Origin: Asparagopsis taxiformis
Lineage: Eukaryota; Rhodophyta; Florideophyceae; Bonnemaisoniales; Bonnemaisoniaceae
Direction of reading: 5' to 3'
DNA length: 64,000 nucleotides
Assembly: GCA_030407315.1 (NCBI GenBank)
Contig: JALQPE010002603.1
Span: 1-64,000, forward strand
Shown here: piece after piece, positions 21,030-31,529 of the stretch
Position numbering within the stretch: position 1 is the first letter of the stretch
How the letters are laid out: each line of letters opens with the position of its first letter
Notes under the pieces: generated by a model
The model's database searches: none
What the model saw: only the letters and a program-made list of their open reading frames with translations
Told to the model about the DNA's origin: nothing
Position numbers and translations under genes: made by a program

Positions 21030-22729
21030 ATGACGCAACCGCCGCGCGAAAAACCGCCTCCGTTACCACCCGAAACAGTGGTCCTGTTTCAGACCCCTAC
21101 CGCGAACTACAAACTCGAGGTACGCGTTGGATATAATCTACGCACGGCCACCGCGGTGACCGCTGTGCTTGATACCGGCGCGGGCCCGAGCCTCATTCGC
21201 GAGAACGTATTAGGCGCTGATTGGAAGCGCCACGCTACGCCACCGACGCTGCGCTGCGCGATTATCGACGCGAACGGGCGACGCCTCGCGCCAAACGCGT
21301 CGTTGCGACTTAGCGTTTATCTGGGTGCCCGCGCGCACCTTCAAACTTTCCTGGTGATGCCGCGCTTATCCGTCCCTTGCATTCTCGGAGCAGAATTCAT
21401 CGACCGTGTGGTTCGGATGATCTATACTGGGCCGCAGCGCGCGCTGCGAACCCGCTATGGAGACCACGTTCCGATGCTCCCGCGCACGCCGACGAAACCG
21501 CGCCGCGCACCGACCCCCAAGACTACCCGACCAACAGATTTCGCGCCAATCCGCGTTGCGCGTCGCACGTCGATTCCGCCGCACGCGACGCGCGCTATCG
21601 AAGTCACCACGGGCGCTGACGGACGCTGCATCACGATACCCGCGACCGACCTCTACGGGCAGAAGTTGCTGCGTCTAGCCAATGGTGAAGCGCAGGTTAA
21701 AAGGAACGTGCCCTTCAGTGTGCATGTGCACAACGCCGGCACCCGCCTACAGGTCTTGCCCAAAGGCATGAAGATGGGCGCCGCAGTGCCCAACCCCGTG
21801 GGTTGCCTACAAGTTGCACCAGAAGCGCCGATTCCGCAAGACCGACCGCCCGACGATGCGACGCCATGCAACGCGACGGATCCGCCGGACCCGTGCGAAG
21901 CCGACGGAATTGCGAAAGCGACGCCGCATTGGGAAGACCTCTTACGCACGACGCTACGCGATGAGCGGGTAAACGACGACCTACACGCGCGAATTATCGA
22001 GATGCTGCGAAAGCACGAGCGAATGTGGAATGGCACGCTTGGAGCCATCCACGCGACAGAACACCGTATCGAACTGGTTCCGGGGGCGACCCCCGTCAAC
22101 CAACCGCCGTACCGCGCTGGACACGCGTCGCGCGAAATTATCCGTACGCAAGTGGAAAAGATGCTCCGCGCTGGAGTGATCGAACCCGCTACGTCGGAGT
22201 GGGCGAGCCCGGTCGTAGTCGTACCCAAGAAGGACGGGACTTCTCGCTTCTGCATCGACTACCGCCGTCTAAATGCCGCTACCGTGAAGGACGCGTATCC
22301 GATTCCGCGCATGGACGATTGCGTCGACTCGCTCGGTAACGCGACGGTTTTCACTACGCTGGATTGCAATTCGGGATACTGGTAAATCCCGGTAGCGCAC
22401 GCCGACCGCGATAAGACTACGTTTACGTCGCATGTCGGTACGTATCGTTTCCGCCGCATGCCCTTTGGACTATCGAACGCGCCCGCGACGTTTCAACGCG
22501 CGCTCGATATCTTGCTCGTGAACGTGAAATGGCAGTATTGCCTTGTCTACTTGGATGACGTAATCATCTTCTCCGCCGACGTGAATGCGCACGTGCATCA
22601 CGTCGACGAGATACTGGGAATCCTCGGACGCGCTGGTGTTTTGCTTAAATTCGCGAAGACCGAGTTCTTCAAACGCTCAGTGGACTATCTGGGACATACT
22701 ATTTCGCCGGGGAAGCTATCCGTACCGAC
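21030..22729 (+). pseudogene. pol, first part: protease and reverse transcriptase with in-frame stop
   Basis: The frame starting at ATG 21030, 45 bp beyond the gag stop, holds an aspartic protease with AVLDTGAGPSLI and a reverse transcriptase beginning near GVIEPATSEWASPVVVVPKK. At 22383-22385 TAA falls where Ty3-type enzymes have Gln in GYWQ. The same frame continues after it with FRRMPFGLSNAPATFQRA and the catalytic YLDD (22549-22560), then YLGHTISPG, until a foreign insertion at 22730. Pol copies the element RNA into DNA. The nonsense codon truncates the enzyme before its catalytic Asp pair. The relation of gag and pol frames leaves open a frameshift or re-initiation for pol expression in intact copies. 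Confidence 0.85.
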
Positions 22730-23462
22730 TGTAGTAGCTAGATGCCTACAGGGTCCCCAGCCTCGGTAGCGGGGTGAGCGGTAGAGCAAACGGATCCAAA
22801 AGATTCACGCTGCTTTCGCGTTGGCGGTAAGCCAGTAATCCACGTTAAGTGGGAGGGTGCTCACGCGCTGGGCGTATCGATGGAGCGAGGGACGTAAAAT
22901 ATAGAGCCACGAAGCTGGTGAGAGCGTTGTCTCAAGAGGAGGGAATCTCGAACTGAGATAAACGGCAAGCCCGCGAAGTGCTGTGTCAATGGGGTCGTAA
23001 GTCCCAATAACTTTACGTTACCTTTTCAGGTTAGGCGCCCTCCGCTAGTCGGAGGGGCTTAAGTACTAGTAGTTAGTCTAAATTAAGCTACACTATTGGC
23101 TATTGATTAGGGTATGCATGCGAGCGGCATGAACCCAAGTGGTTGCCCAATAGTATTGGTTGTAGCCGGATCGGCAGGTGCAAGATCATTGCATAGAATA
23201 CAGGTAGTGTAATACATGTTACTAGTTTACAGTATAAAGGCGCTCGGCCAAAATAAATTACCCCGTGTGGGTCAGTCGTAGTGGACCCGAGGTCCGGTAA
23301 GCACTCAGCTTACCTGTAAGGTAGTTACAGTGAGGGAGGGTCCTACACGTGTGCCTCGTGGGCAGTTGGACAGCTTACCTGAATGGCGAGTCCCGGGCTG
23401 GGACTTGGCCAATCATGTGGCAGCACGTGCCTATTCGGGGTAAGCCAAAAATACTTACTACA
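22730..23462 (+). mobile_element. Solo-LTR-like 733-bp insertion in pol
   Basis: The block begins TGTAGTAGCTAG and ends ACTTACTACA. It is flanked by the direct repeat CCGAC (22725-22729 and 23463-23467). Removing it with one repeat restores the pol frame (SVPTTKC). TG...CA ends, the 5-bp duplication and no coding potential fit a solo LTR of another family. A diverged relative of 736 bp lies reversed at 32206-32941; shared strings include CCTCGGTAG, GGTAGAGCA, GGGTCGTAA and TTTACGTTAC. Confidence 0.75.
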
Positions 23463-25994
23463 CCGACGACGAAATGCGACGCGCTACGCGATGCGACGTA
23501 CCCGACGACGAAAACGCAACTGCGCAGCTTCCTGGGGACGTGCAACGTATACCGCCGATTCGTTGAAAAATTCGCGTTCGTAGCAGCGCCGCTTACGCAG
23601 CTGCTGAAGAAGGACCAAGGAGACAGCTTACCCGCGCCGACGCCGGAGCAAACGCGCGCGTTCGAATCATTGCGACGAGCGATGCTGTCTCCGCCTATTC
23701 TCCGCCTACCGCGCGAAGGGCACCCGTACGTGCTCGATACCGATGCGTCGCAGGGACAAATCGGATGCGCGTTACTGCAGTTAGACGCGGACGACGACGT
23801 ACTACATCCAGTCGGATACTGGTCGCGTACGCTTAACGACGCGGAGCGCAACTATTCGACGACGGAACGCGAGTGCCTCGCAGTAGTATGGGCAGTTTTG
23901 CTATTACGCGCGTATCTAGAAGGACGGAAGTTCACGGTTCGTACGGACCACAATTCGCTGCGCTGGATCCTAAACATGACCTCTGCAGAAGGACGACTCG
24001 CGCGCTGGCGGTTGCGACTCGCCGAGTTCGAATTCGACGTCGAGTACAAGGGAAAACGCCACGTTATCGCCGACGCGCTCTCGCGAATGGCCACGCGAAG
24101 CTGCGACGAGACGGAAATACCGGACGAGATACCCTGCTTCCACGCCGCGAACATCGTCGAACCGCACGCGGACGCCTACGCGCGAACCGACACCGCGCTA
24201 TTATGCGACTACGCAGAATACTACCCGAGTCTAGACTGCCTGCTGGCAACTCGGTCGTGCATCGAACCGCCCGTATCCACTGACGAGTGGATTCGCGAGC
24301 AAGCGACGGACGAGTTCTGCCAAAACGCGAAGCGCGATGTCGAAACCGCGCCGCAATCGCGTTTTCACCTATCCCCCGATGGGATTCTCATGAGGACCGC
24401 TCCGCTCGACAACGCCACACAGATAGTTGTTCCCGAAGCGATTAAGGGGCGTATTCTGCGAGCTAACCACTACGCGGTAACTGCAGGACACCCGGGCGCG
24501 CGACGTATGTACGACGCAATCCGACGTGCATACTACTGGCCGATGATGAGCGTAGACGTCTACACTACGGTGAGACAGTGCGACGCGTGCGCACGTAACC
24601 GCGTTACGCAATTCCGCCACACGAACGCCCTGAAGCTCTTTCCCGCAACGCGCCCGCTCGAAGACGTCGCTATTGATATTCTGGGTCTGCTACCCGAGAC
24701 TCCGCGCCAACGCCGCTTCGTACTCGTAATCGCCGATCGCTATAGAAAGCTTTGCCGATTCATCGCGCTCGGACGCCTATCTGCGCTCGCCGTCGCGAAG
24801 GCCTTTTGCAGAGACTGGGTCTTTGTATACGGACCGCCGCGCACGCTGCTTTCTGACAACGGACCGCAGTTTCGCTCGAAGCTATTTCAGGAAACGTGCG
24901 CGCTTATGGGGACGCGAAACATATTCACGACGACGTATCATCCGCAATCGAACGGACAAGTCGAACGAATGAATCGTACCATCGTCGCGACGCTGCGCCA
25001 TTACGTCGACGAAGAGCGAAAGGACTGGGATGAGCATTTGGATGCGCTAGCGTACGCCTACAACCGCGCGATACACCGCTCGACGAATACGTCGCCGTTC
25101 GAGCTTACGCTCACGCGCTACCCTGTGCCGCTGGGTACGGAACAAGTGGACACGATTCGCAGTACGCCATTCCTTCGTATGGAATTCCTAGCACGGCTAT
25201 CAGACGCCTACGCGCGCGCGGCAAGCGCGTTGAAGAAAGCACAAGCGCGATATAAACGGGACTTCGACCGCAGCGTACGCGCGGTGAATAAGGATATTAA
25301 GGTGGTTGACCAAGTGTACTTGGATACCCGCGCGGGAGCGACGACGCAAGCGCAGCGAAGTGAAGAGACGCGTGCATCAAAGCTGGATTACCCCGTCTCT
25401 GGCCCTTTCCCCGTAATAGGTTATCATGGCCACACTTACGAGATCGTAATAGACGGCGTACCCGAGAACGTGAGCTCCGATCGTATCCGCTTCGCGCCGC
25501 GTAACGCGACAAGCGCGTCTGATTCGCCCGGCGGCGAGGAAGATACCAACGACGCGGAGAACGTCGACGACGCGACGCGGCAAGACGAACGTAACCTCGG
25601 GAACACGCGCGAGGTCAACCCAGAATCTGGGTACGGGACACGCGAATTTATGATCGACAAACTAACGGCCGAAGGCATCGATGACGCTGGCGCATCCGTC
25701 TTTCGCGTAAGGTGGAAAGGATATTCGCCGCGCGAAGATACGTGGGAGCCCGAGAGCTCGCTGCCCGCGCCGTTGGTCGCACGTTTCCGCAAAGACCTGA
25801 ACCGACGCACGCCTAAGGCCCCCGCGCACGATAACGCAAGTCAGCCCGCAACGCCGCACAACCGCCGAAAGAACCCGCTGAAGGTACCCGCCCGCAGGAA
25901 GAAGCGCGACGACGCGCAGCGAACCACGTCACCCAGCCGCGCGAGCGCGCGACTCAGGAGCCGTAGGATGCAAACCCGTACGCCACGCAATTGA
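23463..25994 (+). CDS. pol, second part: RNase H, integrase, chromodomain
   Basis: After the insertion, the pol frame is open to 25994. In order it shows the end of the reverse transcriptase (LRSFLGTCNVYRRFVEKFA), RNase H (LDTDASQGQIGCALLQ, TERECLAVVWAV, VRTDHNSLRWIL), an integrase zinc site (NHYAVTAGH, then QCDACARN), the integrase core with Asp in VAIDILG, Asp in LLSDNGPQF and Glu in SNGQVERMNRT, and a GPY/F-type module near SGPFPVIGYHG. A C-terminal chromodomain (VFRVRWKGYSPREDTWEP) follows. Chromodomains of this lineage (chromoviruses) steer integration to marked chromatin. Nothing in this half is broken, but it lacks its own start because of the upstream stop and insertion. Confidence 0.85.
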   Translation, partial: PTTKCDALRDATYPTTKTQLRSFLGTCNVYRRFVEKFAFVAAPLTQLLKKDQGDSLPAPTPEQTRAFESLRRAMLSPPILRLPREGHPYVLDTDASQGQIGCALLQLDADDDVLHPVGYWSRTLNDAERNYSTTERECLAVVWAVLLLRAYLEGRKFTVRTDHNSLRWILNMTSAEGRLARWRLRLAEFEFDVEYKGKRHVIADALSRMATRSCDETEIPDEIPCFHAANIVEPHADAYARTDTALLCDYAEYYPSLDCLLATRSCIEPPVSTDEWIREQATDEFCQNAKRDVETAPQSRFHLSPDGILMRTAPLDNATQIVVPEAIKGRILRANHYAVTAGHPGARRMYDAIRRAYYWPMMSVDVYTTVRQCDACARNRVTQFRHTNALKLFPATRPLEDVAIDILGLLPETPRQRRFVLVIADRYRKLCRFIALGRLSALAVAKAFCRDWVFVYGPPRTLLSDNGPQFRSKLFQETCALMGTRNIFTTTYHPQSNGQVERMNRTIVATLRHYVDEERKDWDEHLDALAYAYNRAIHRSTNTSPFELTLTRYPVPLGTEQVDTIRSTPFLRMEFLARLSDAYARAASALKKAQARYKRDFDRSVRAVNKDIKVVDQVYLDTRAGATTQAQRSEETRASKLDYPVSGPFPVIGYHGHTYEIVIDGVPENVSSDRIRFAPRNATSASDSPGGEEDTNDAENVDDATRQDERNLGNTREVNPESGYGTREFMIDKLTAEGIDDAGASVFRVRWKGYSPREDTWEPESSLPAPLVARFRKDLNRRTPKAPAHDNASQPATPHNRRKNPLKVPARRKKRDDAQRTTSPSRASARLRSRRMQTRTPRN

Positions 25995-27761
25995 CGCCCG
26001 ACAGGGCTTGACCAGAGACGCGTGCCAACAAGTCATCGCCAGCCACGGGCTTCGTAAGAGCTGCCGCCGACAGGTGAACCACGGCAAAAGTGATGACGCG
26101 ACCAAGCGCACTCCTGCGCGCACGCGGGGCCATACATCACGAACTAAAAACGTGGCGACGCACCGGAAAAACAAGCGAGACGCCAAGCGAATTCCGCTGC
26201 GCCCCGCATAACTGTCCATCGCCGCTGCGTACTCTATACCCCCGCTGTGCAGGACGAATCAGTGTCGCTCACAGTGCGACGTTTATTGGAATAACACGCG
26301 CGCCTCTGTACAATGGGTCGCCCTAGGCTCAACTCAGGCACTGAGCGCCGGCGCCACGCGTCATGGGATACGCGAACTACCGCGCTCGAATTGACGGTCG
26401 TCTACATTTGTATTTGTACCCGCGTCTGAGTCGCCCCACGAGCGCTCTCAACGCCTGCCGCGTAAACGCCTTTGGCGCGCCTTCATGGCACCCTACCCCC
26501 GCTTACGTTTGGGCCGCCACTTATTGCGCCACGCAAGAATCGTCGTTATCGCGCCACGCAAGTTTTTGTTTTCGTTTCGCCACGCAATACTCGACGTCCG
26601 CGCCCGGTTATTTTTCGCCGCATTTGCGCCACGCGCCGCCACGTCGTCGCCCACGCAATATCGTCGCACGCAAAAGTCAATGCAGGCCTCCCGAAGTTCG
26701 AGAAGGGGCTGGCCTAGTGCAATGAAGCGCTGCTTATCTGGCTTTCGACTACCTCTGGGGCCGCGGAATGCGCTGGAACCAGCGACGTATTTTCGCGCGA
26801 AAAAGGGGAGCGACGCTGGCATCGCGACTGCGGGCTGGCCCGGCTAGCTAGCAATTCGGCCGTCCCACGGAAACTGCCCCTCAGAAAGGCACCATGGAAT
26901 GGGACACCTGTATCGCGCCGCCGCCAAGCTGAGCCCTCGCGCCGTGACGGACTGTACCTCGCTGTCGCCACCTGATTGGTCGATCACACGCCCGGCTCGG
27001 CAGCGGAATGTATGGACTTGGTGGAAGGACGCCAACCCCTGGAAGGACGCGGGTCTCTACTGGGAATGAAATGCCACCCACGCGCATGCCTCCCCCTCTA
27101 ACGAAAGGACGAAGACGAAAGACGGAGGCATGCTACTAAAAACGTGGCCCCCGCATAGACCCCCAAGTAGACCCCGCCGACCCGCGCTAGCCACAAGAAG
27201 CGCACGACGAATCCGCCTAGCGAAGCGACGAGCGCTGTAGTGCGAAGCGAATAGGCGACGAAATTAGCGAGCGACGAAGGGAATCACGCACGGCGAGCTG
27301 ACGGCGCGAGCAAACGGCGACGAACCTCCCCTCACGGCTTACCGCACTCCCTCCTTTGCCCCTCGCCCCTTCTCACCGGACGAAAAATGCACGTTGCGAT
27401 TCCTCCCTTTCGCCAACCCTCTTGCCAAAACGCACGAGCGCCGCGCTGCCGCTGCAAGAGACCGCCCGCCGGCTCATGGGCCCCGACTCCGCACGCATAC
27501 TATAGGCGCGTCGTACATGTGTCCCCCGAACGGCGACGCAGACATCTGGCAAGTACGGTTTCAAGCCGCGGCCCGCGCGCCCTTACTGTGACGTGGTAGC
27601 GCACCAGCCGTACGCAACGATGCTTCAGCCGCGCCGCCGCGCGAATGATTCGCGACTCGAGGGAAGCGCCAAGGGTAAAGGAGTGAAAGGCGAACACAAA
27701 GCAAGACAAGTTTATTCTAAGAAGGAGGTGCAGCGAAGCAGGCGACAAGGTGGAACGAGAA
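25995..27761. other. Non-coding spacer inside the young element
   Basis: About 1.8 kb of GC-rich DNA lies between the end of pol and the 3' end of the antisense ORF. Several frames stay open only because of base composition. The decamer CGCCACGCAA recurs (25980, 26527, 26552, 26578) with variants to about 26675. No tRNA, helicase or envelope-type gene was recognised. Confidence 0.5.
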
Positions 27762-30566
27762 CTAAGACGGTGGTGCGCGCGTGTCGCCGTCCCGACGCGT
27801 GCGACGGCTCGACGAACTACCCGCAGTACCGCGCGAACGAGCACGGCTTGAAGCCGTATCTGCCTGGTGACCGCGTCGCCGCTCGGGATTCAACACCCGA
27901 ACGACGCGCCCATCATGTACGCCGATTCGAAGTGGAGGAATGCTTCCGCGACCCGCCGAGGCTGCGGCCGTGCGCGAACGCGTCGTAGGGCGAGCGCCGC
28001 CGCGCCCCACGCCAACGCCCTCGGAGGCGCCACGCACCGATGCTTCCGCGCGCAGCCCACTCACAGACTGCGTTTCACCGGCCGACTCTTGTTCGCCAAC
28101 CGACCCCGCGGGGGACCGCTGCAGGTAATCCACGACGTTATTCAACGCCGTACCCAAACGGTGCGCGCGCTCGATAGTATCTTGGACTTGTCGTACGGTC
28201 TCCCGCTCGCGCGCTTGGTACTCGTCGCGCACCGCGGTAAGGCGACTAGCCGCTCGCTCCCTCTCGGCCCCAAGGTTAGTTTCGACTTCGACAAGCGCCT
28301 GTTCCGCCGTCTCGCGCGCCACCGAAACCGCGTCGCAGCGAGTTTGAAGTTCCGTCACCTTAGCGCGAAGGTCTTCTTCACTTCTCCTGTGCGCGCCCGC
28401 CCGACCCATCATCGTATTGATGTCTTTCTGCATACGTTCGATACGCACCGCATCTTCGTCGACCTTACGTGTTAACGCCACCTCGCGGACCTCGGTCTTT
28501 GTAAGCGCCTCCCTCGCCCCTTGCAAGAGCGACAGAGCCTCGTCTCGCGTCTTGTGCGCGGCGTCGCGCGCCCGGTTCGCTTCGTCGAGGCGGACTAAAG
28601 CGTCGTCGCGAGCTTGCGCAATGGACGTCACGCGCGACAGCGCTTCTTCGCGGGCTCGTTCGGCCTCAGCCAGTCGAGTTCGCAGTTCCGCTGCATCTGG
28701 TGCAATCGATGCCACGCCTTCAGCGACCGCGGCCGCACTTGCTATCGCGTCGTCAACCACGGCCGAAACCTCGTTGGTTGCAGCACCCGCCGCGGCCCCA
28801 CTAGCGCTCGCCTCGCCTGACGCCGCCGCAGTATCTTGACCCTGAGTGGCCTTCTTCAGTTCCTGCAGTTCGTTGTATACCTTGACGTACTCCGCCCGCA
28901 GCGCGGCGTCAAGCTGAGTAACGTCGATCGGAGCTCGAGGCGCCTCCGAAAATAGCGAATACCGACCGTCTCGAAAGCGCCGACGCTCTACGGCAAGCAA
29001 CGCCGCCATGCCGAGGTATTGCGCGTACTCTCGCGAGTTGGTCGCACGCATCACATGTAGCTCGTTGGTTGATAACGCGGACAATACGGCATCGACGGTC
29101 ACGATGTCATTGGCTTCTAAATGCGCGAACGCGCTACGCGACGGGTTTCGCGACGATTTTAACAGAAGGTGCGGAATCTCTGTGTCACGATGGACACCGA
29201 GCGAACCGTGCGCCCAGTCCACACTGCCGCGTTCCGCGTTCCACGGCAACCATTGGCCGCCTTCGTTGAAATCGATACCCGGCGCGACGTCGAAGACGGG
29301 CGTTTCGTCCCATGCGCAAGCGCGATGTTCCGATAGAAGACTTTCCAAATGTGCCGTGGAATACGAACCGCCGCGCACTACCGCCGGCGCGCCGACGCGC
29401 TCGATCCCAGCGATAAGTTTATCACTTAAGCGCACTATGCGACGCTCGACGTAAGCGATATGGAGCCACGCACAGGCTACCATCACGACCCATTCGCTTA
29501 AAGCAACGGCCCAGAAGTACGAGCGCGTTTCGACAGGAACGTTGAGACCAAGGAGGACAGACGGCGCGTAATGGAAGACGCAAGGCAAAGGGACCGACAA
29601 GGATTCGGGTGCTTCAGGCCAGTCGCGCGCGTCGTAACGAGGGAAGAAAGCGCCGATACGATCTTCAGGGAATTCACGGAACTCGACGTCGTGGTGCGTG
29701 ACGAAGTATCCGGACGTACGACGCAAGCGTAATTCGCGGCGCGCCTCGGGGCGCATACTCGCGTCGAGAAACCAAGGTTCGCTCGTCGCCCCCTCGTGTT
29801 CCACGTCGTTCCACGGAACGCCCCCGTCTAGTAAGAAGCCAGCGCTCGGTGCTGCCGCCCACGGATCGAGATGCGCGAATTCGTCGCGACGCATTGTACG
29901 GAGCCTCGCCAAGTGGCGTACGAGCCGTTCGTCAGCAGCGTCTTCGAGGAAATAGGCGTCGCATGGCAGGTTCGCGGGTACGGCCAAATCGCACAACGCC
30001 GATTCACGTCGCGCGTCCCATACCGTTTGCGCGTTGCGATGACCGGGCAGGACGGCGTAGCGATTAACGTCGGCGATGCGGTCCCATTGAAAGCGGCGCG
30101 GATAATATTGCAACCGGCTTAGCTCCGACCACGTTGGCAGCGTACGCGGCAGGAAGCGAAACGCGGACGGATCTTCATAACGAGCGCGCGGCGTCGGGAT
30201 GGGAGCGCTTTGCGCGGCCGACGGAAGGGATACGGAGGAAGGAGCGGGTATGGAGCGGAGAGGAACGCCGATAGAAGAATGACCGCCAGTCACAGACGCC
30301 GGCGTACCCGTGACGTCCACGGTCTCAACGACGTTTGGTGTCGCATCGACGCTGTTCGCATCGGAACCGCTCGCGACCGCCGGAACAGGCGCACTAGTGG
30401 ATGATGCCTGGGCTAAGGGAAAGTAGAACGGGCTCTCAGGACTTGCAGGCAAAGGAGTCGCGAAGTGCGGAGCGGCAGCCGGCGTGCGCGTAGGCATCAT
30501 CATTTCGTCGCCGGGAGCGACGCCGGCACGAAGCCAACCAGGAAGAGATTCATCGTCGTTCGTCAT
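27762..30566 (-). CDS. Large antisense ORF of the retrotransposon, unknown function
   Basis: An uninterrupted minus-strand frame runs antisense to gag-pol and lies between pol and the 3' LTR. The likely start is ATG 30566 (MTNDDESLPGWL); the frame is open further upstream into the LTR. The 934 residues divide into a disordered Pro/Ser/Ala N-terminus (about 1-130), a globular region of about 430 residues rich in Trp, Arg and Tyr with one hydrophobic stretch (AVALSEWVVMVACAWLHIAY), a long coiled coil (about 600-800, repeated AEAERAREEAL-type heptads) and a basic Ser/Arg tail. No known domain is recognised. A diverged, collinear homologue is the interrupted ORF at 15132-17645. Antisense ORFs are known in some plant Ty3 elements, but I cannot link this one to them. 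Its intact frame in a copy with broken pol is notable. Confidence 0.65.
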   Translation of the reverse strand: MTNDDESLPGWLRAGVAPGDEMMMPTRTPAAAPHFATPLPASPESPFYFPLAQASSTSAPVPAVASGSDANSVDATPNVVETVDVTGTPASVTGGHSSIGVPLRSIPAPSSVSLPSAAQSAPIPTPRARYEDPSAFRFLPRTLPTWSELSRLQYYPRRFQWDRIADVNRYAVLPGHRNAQTVWDARRESALCDLAVPANLPCDAYFLEDAADERLVRHLARLRTMRRDEFAHLDPWAAAPSAGFLLDGGVPWNDVEHEGATSEPWFLDASMRPEARRELRLRRTSGYFVTHHDVEFREFPEDRIGAFFPRYDARDWPEAPESLSVPLPCVFHYAPSVLLGLNVPVETRSYFWAVALSEWVVMVACAWLHIAYVERRIVRLSDKLIAGIERVGAPAVVRGGSYSTAHLESLLSEHRACAWDETPVFDVAPGIDFNEGGQWLPWNAERGSVDWAHGSLGVHRDTEIPHLLLKSSRNPSRSAFAHLEANDIVTVDAVLSALSTNELHVMRATNSREYAQYLGMAALLAVERRRFRDGRYSLFSEAPRAPIDVTQLDAALRAEYVKVYNELQELKKATQGQDTAAASGEASASGAAAGAATNEVSAVVDDAIASAAAVAEGVASIAPDAAELRTRLAEAERAREEALSRVTSIAQARDDALVRLDEANRARDAAHKTRDEALSLLQGAREALTKTEVREVALTRKVDEDAVRIERMQKDINTMMGRAGAHRRSEEDLRAKVTELQTRCDAVSVARETAEQALVEVETNLGAERERAASRLTAVRDEYQARERETVRQVQDTIERAHRLGTALNNVVDYLQRSPAGSVGEQESAGETQSVSGLRAEASVRGASEGVGVGRGGARPTTRSRTAAASAGRGSIPPLRIGVHDGRVVRVLNPERRRGHQADTASSRARSRGTAGSSSSRRTRRDGDTRAPPS

Positions 30567-30720
30567 CGCGACGAGGGAACGAGTGACGATGGCGAAACGG
30601 AGAACGTGAGTAGGGGAGAAAGAACGAAAGAACGAGGAAAAAAGGGAAGCAGACGCGAGAAGAAGCAACGGAAGGTATGCGCGAGAAGATGACGCGCGAG
30701 GACGCGCTGTGGAGTTAGTC

Positions 30721-30728
30721 GGGGGGAG
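30721..30728 (+). other. Polypurine tract
   Basis: GGGGGGAG immediately precedes the 3' LTR. It is the expected primer for plus-strand DNA synthesis and confirms that the element is oriented on the plus strand. Confidence 0.75.
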
Positions 30729-31529
30729 TGTGGTACAATTTATTCGGTCAACGCGCGCGCGCTCGCAACGACTGCGTCTGACTGAGTCCGCATGCATCCG
30801 CGAATTAGTTAGTTAGTAAGCGAGCGTACGCGTAGCGATCCGATTACGTGTCACGGCGCGCCCGAGCGAACGCGTGCGCGCGAACGAACCTGCGAGCTTG
30901 GCGCCACGTGTAGCGATTTCTACGAATTCCCCTTTATTTCCCCTTTTTGGGTTTTTTATGACGAAAGTCTTTTTCCCAAATATTTCCCTTTTTGCGTGCG
31001 AGCGAGCGGCCGCCGGCCGGCCACGTAAGTACAGCCTGTCCTTTAGTAGTTAGCTATTAATGGTCGTTCAGCTTCGCACCTTACCAATAAACAGCCAGCA
31101 TCTTCGCAGCTACGAGTTAAGCGTTTAGCGAATCACGAGGACCGATTGCGTTGAAACGTTGCGTGCGGGTTGCTCACGATCGCCGACGTTCGCGTGCGCG
31201 CCGCGCGTAAACCGATCGTCGAACTGCGTCGCACCGCGATAGCGCGCGTTGCGTCGCACGCCACCAGGCCAGGGATTTAAGACCCCTGTGTGGATCGCGT
31301 TGCGCTCGAGTTTACTCGGTGATCTCGCCCTGAGATCACGGCTTGCGCCGGCCCGCGAATCCCGTGTTGCGATCGTTCCCTACGCGTTCCGCCGTTGTAC
31401 CACCCGTTCGCCAGCGCGACCGAGCGACGCGCGAACGCAAGTTCAACCAGCGCGTTACGGTTCACCTCGCCTTGACACGGCTGCAATTCTAGAACTCCCT
31501 TAGCGATCGCCACCCCGGCTGGTCCTACA
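30729..31529 (+). repeat. 3' LTR of the young element
   Basis: 801 bp, TGTGGTACAA...GGTCCTACA. It is identical by eye to the 5' LTR at 17646-18445 except for one extra T near 30947. It supplies the sequence upstream of the antisense ORF, so an antisense promoter, if any, should be here. Confidence 0.9.

Larger units (their letters stand above)
17646..31529 (+). mobile_element. Complete Ty3/gypsy chromovirus-type LTR retrotransposon, nested and defective
   Basis: A 13,884-bp element bounded by 800/801-bp LTRs, with 5-bp duplications CAGTC on both sides, a primer binding site after the 5' LTR and a polypurine tract (GGGGGGAG) before the 3' LTR. Order on the plus strand: leader, gag (19022-20985), pol with protease, reverse transcriptase, RNase H, integrase and chromodomain (21030-25994), about 1.8 kb without sense genes, then a large antisense ORF (30566-27762). 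Gag has a frameshift, and pol has an in-frame TAA at 22383 plus a 733-bp insertion at 22730. It inserted into an older retroelement ORF. The LTRs differ by a single T in a T-run as far as I can see, so the insertion is recent and must have been made in trans or damaged since. Confidence 0.9.

Noticed and set aside
6777..22385. Alternative genetic code with TAA read as Gln
   Set aside because: Host genes in this window end normally at TAA, for example Z-ISO and PEN-2; the two cases lie in decaying mobile DNA.
22730..23462. SINE interpretation, because GAGCGGTAGAGCA resembles a tRNA A box
   Set aside because: No B box at the right distance and no tail; length, TG...CA ends and the 5-bp duplication fit an LTR better.
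26363..26847. Overlapping ORFs after pol
   Set aside because: Arg/Ala/Pro-rich frames open on both strands due to GC content; no domain.
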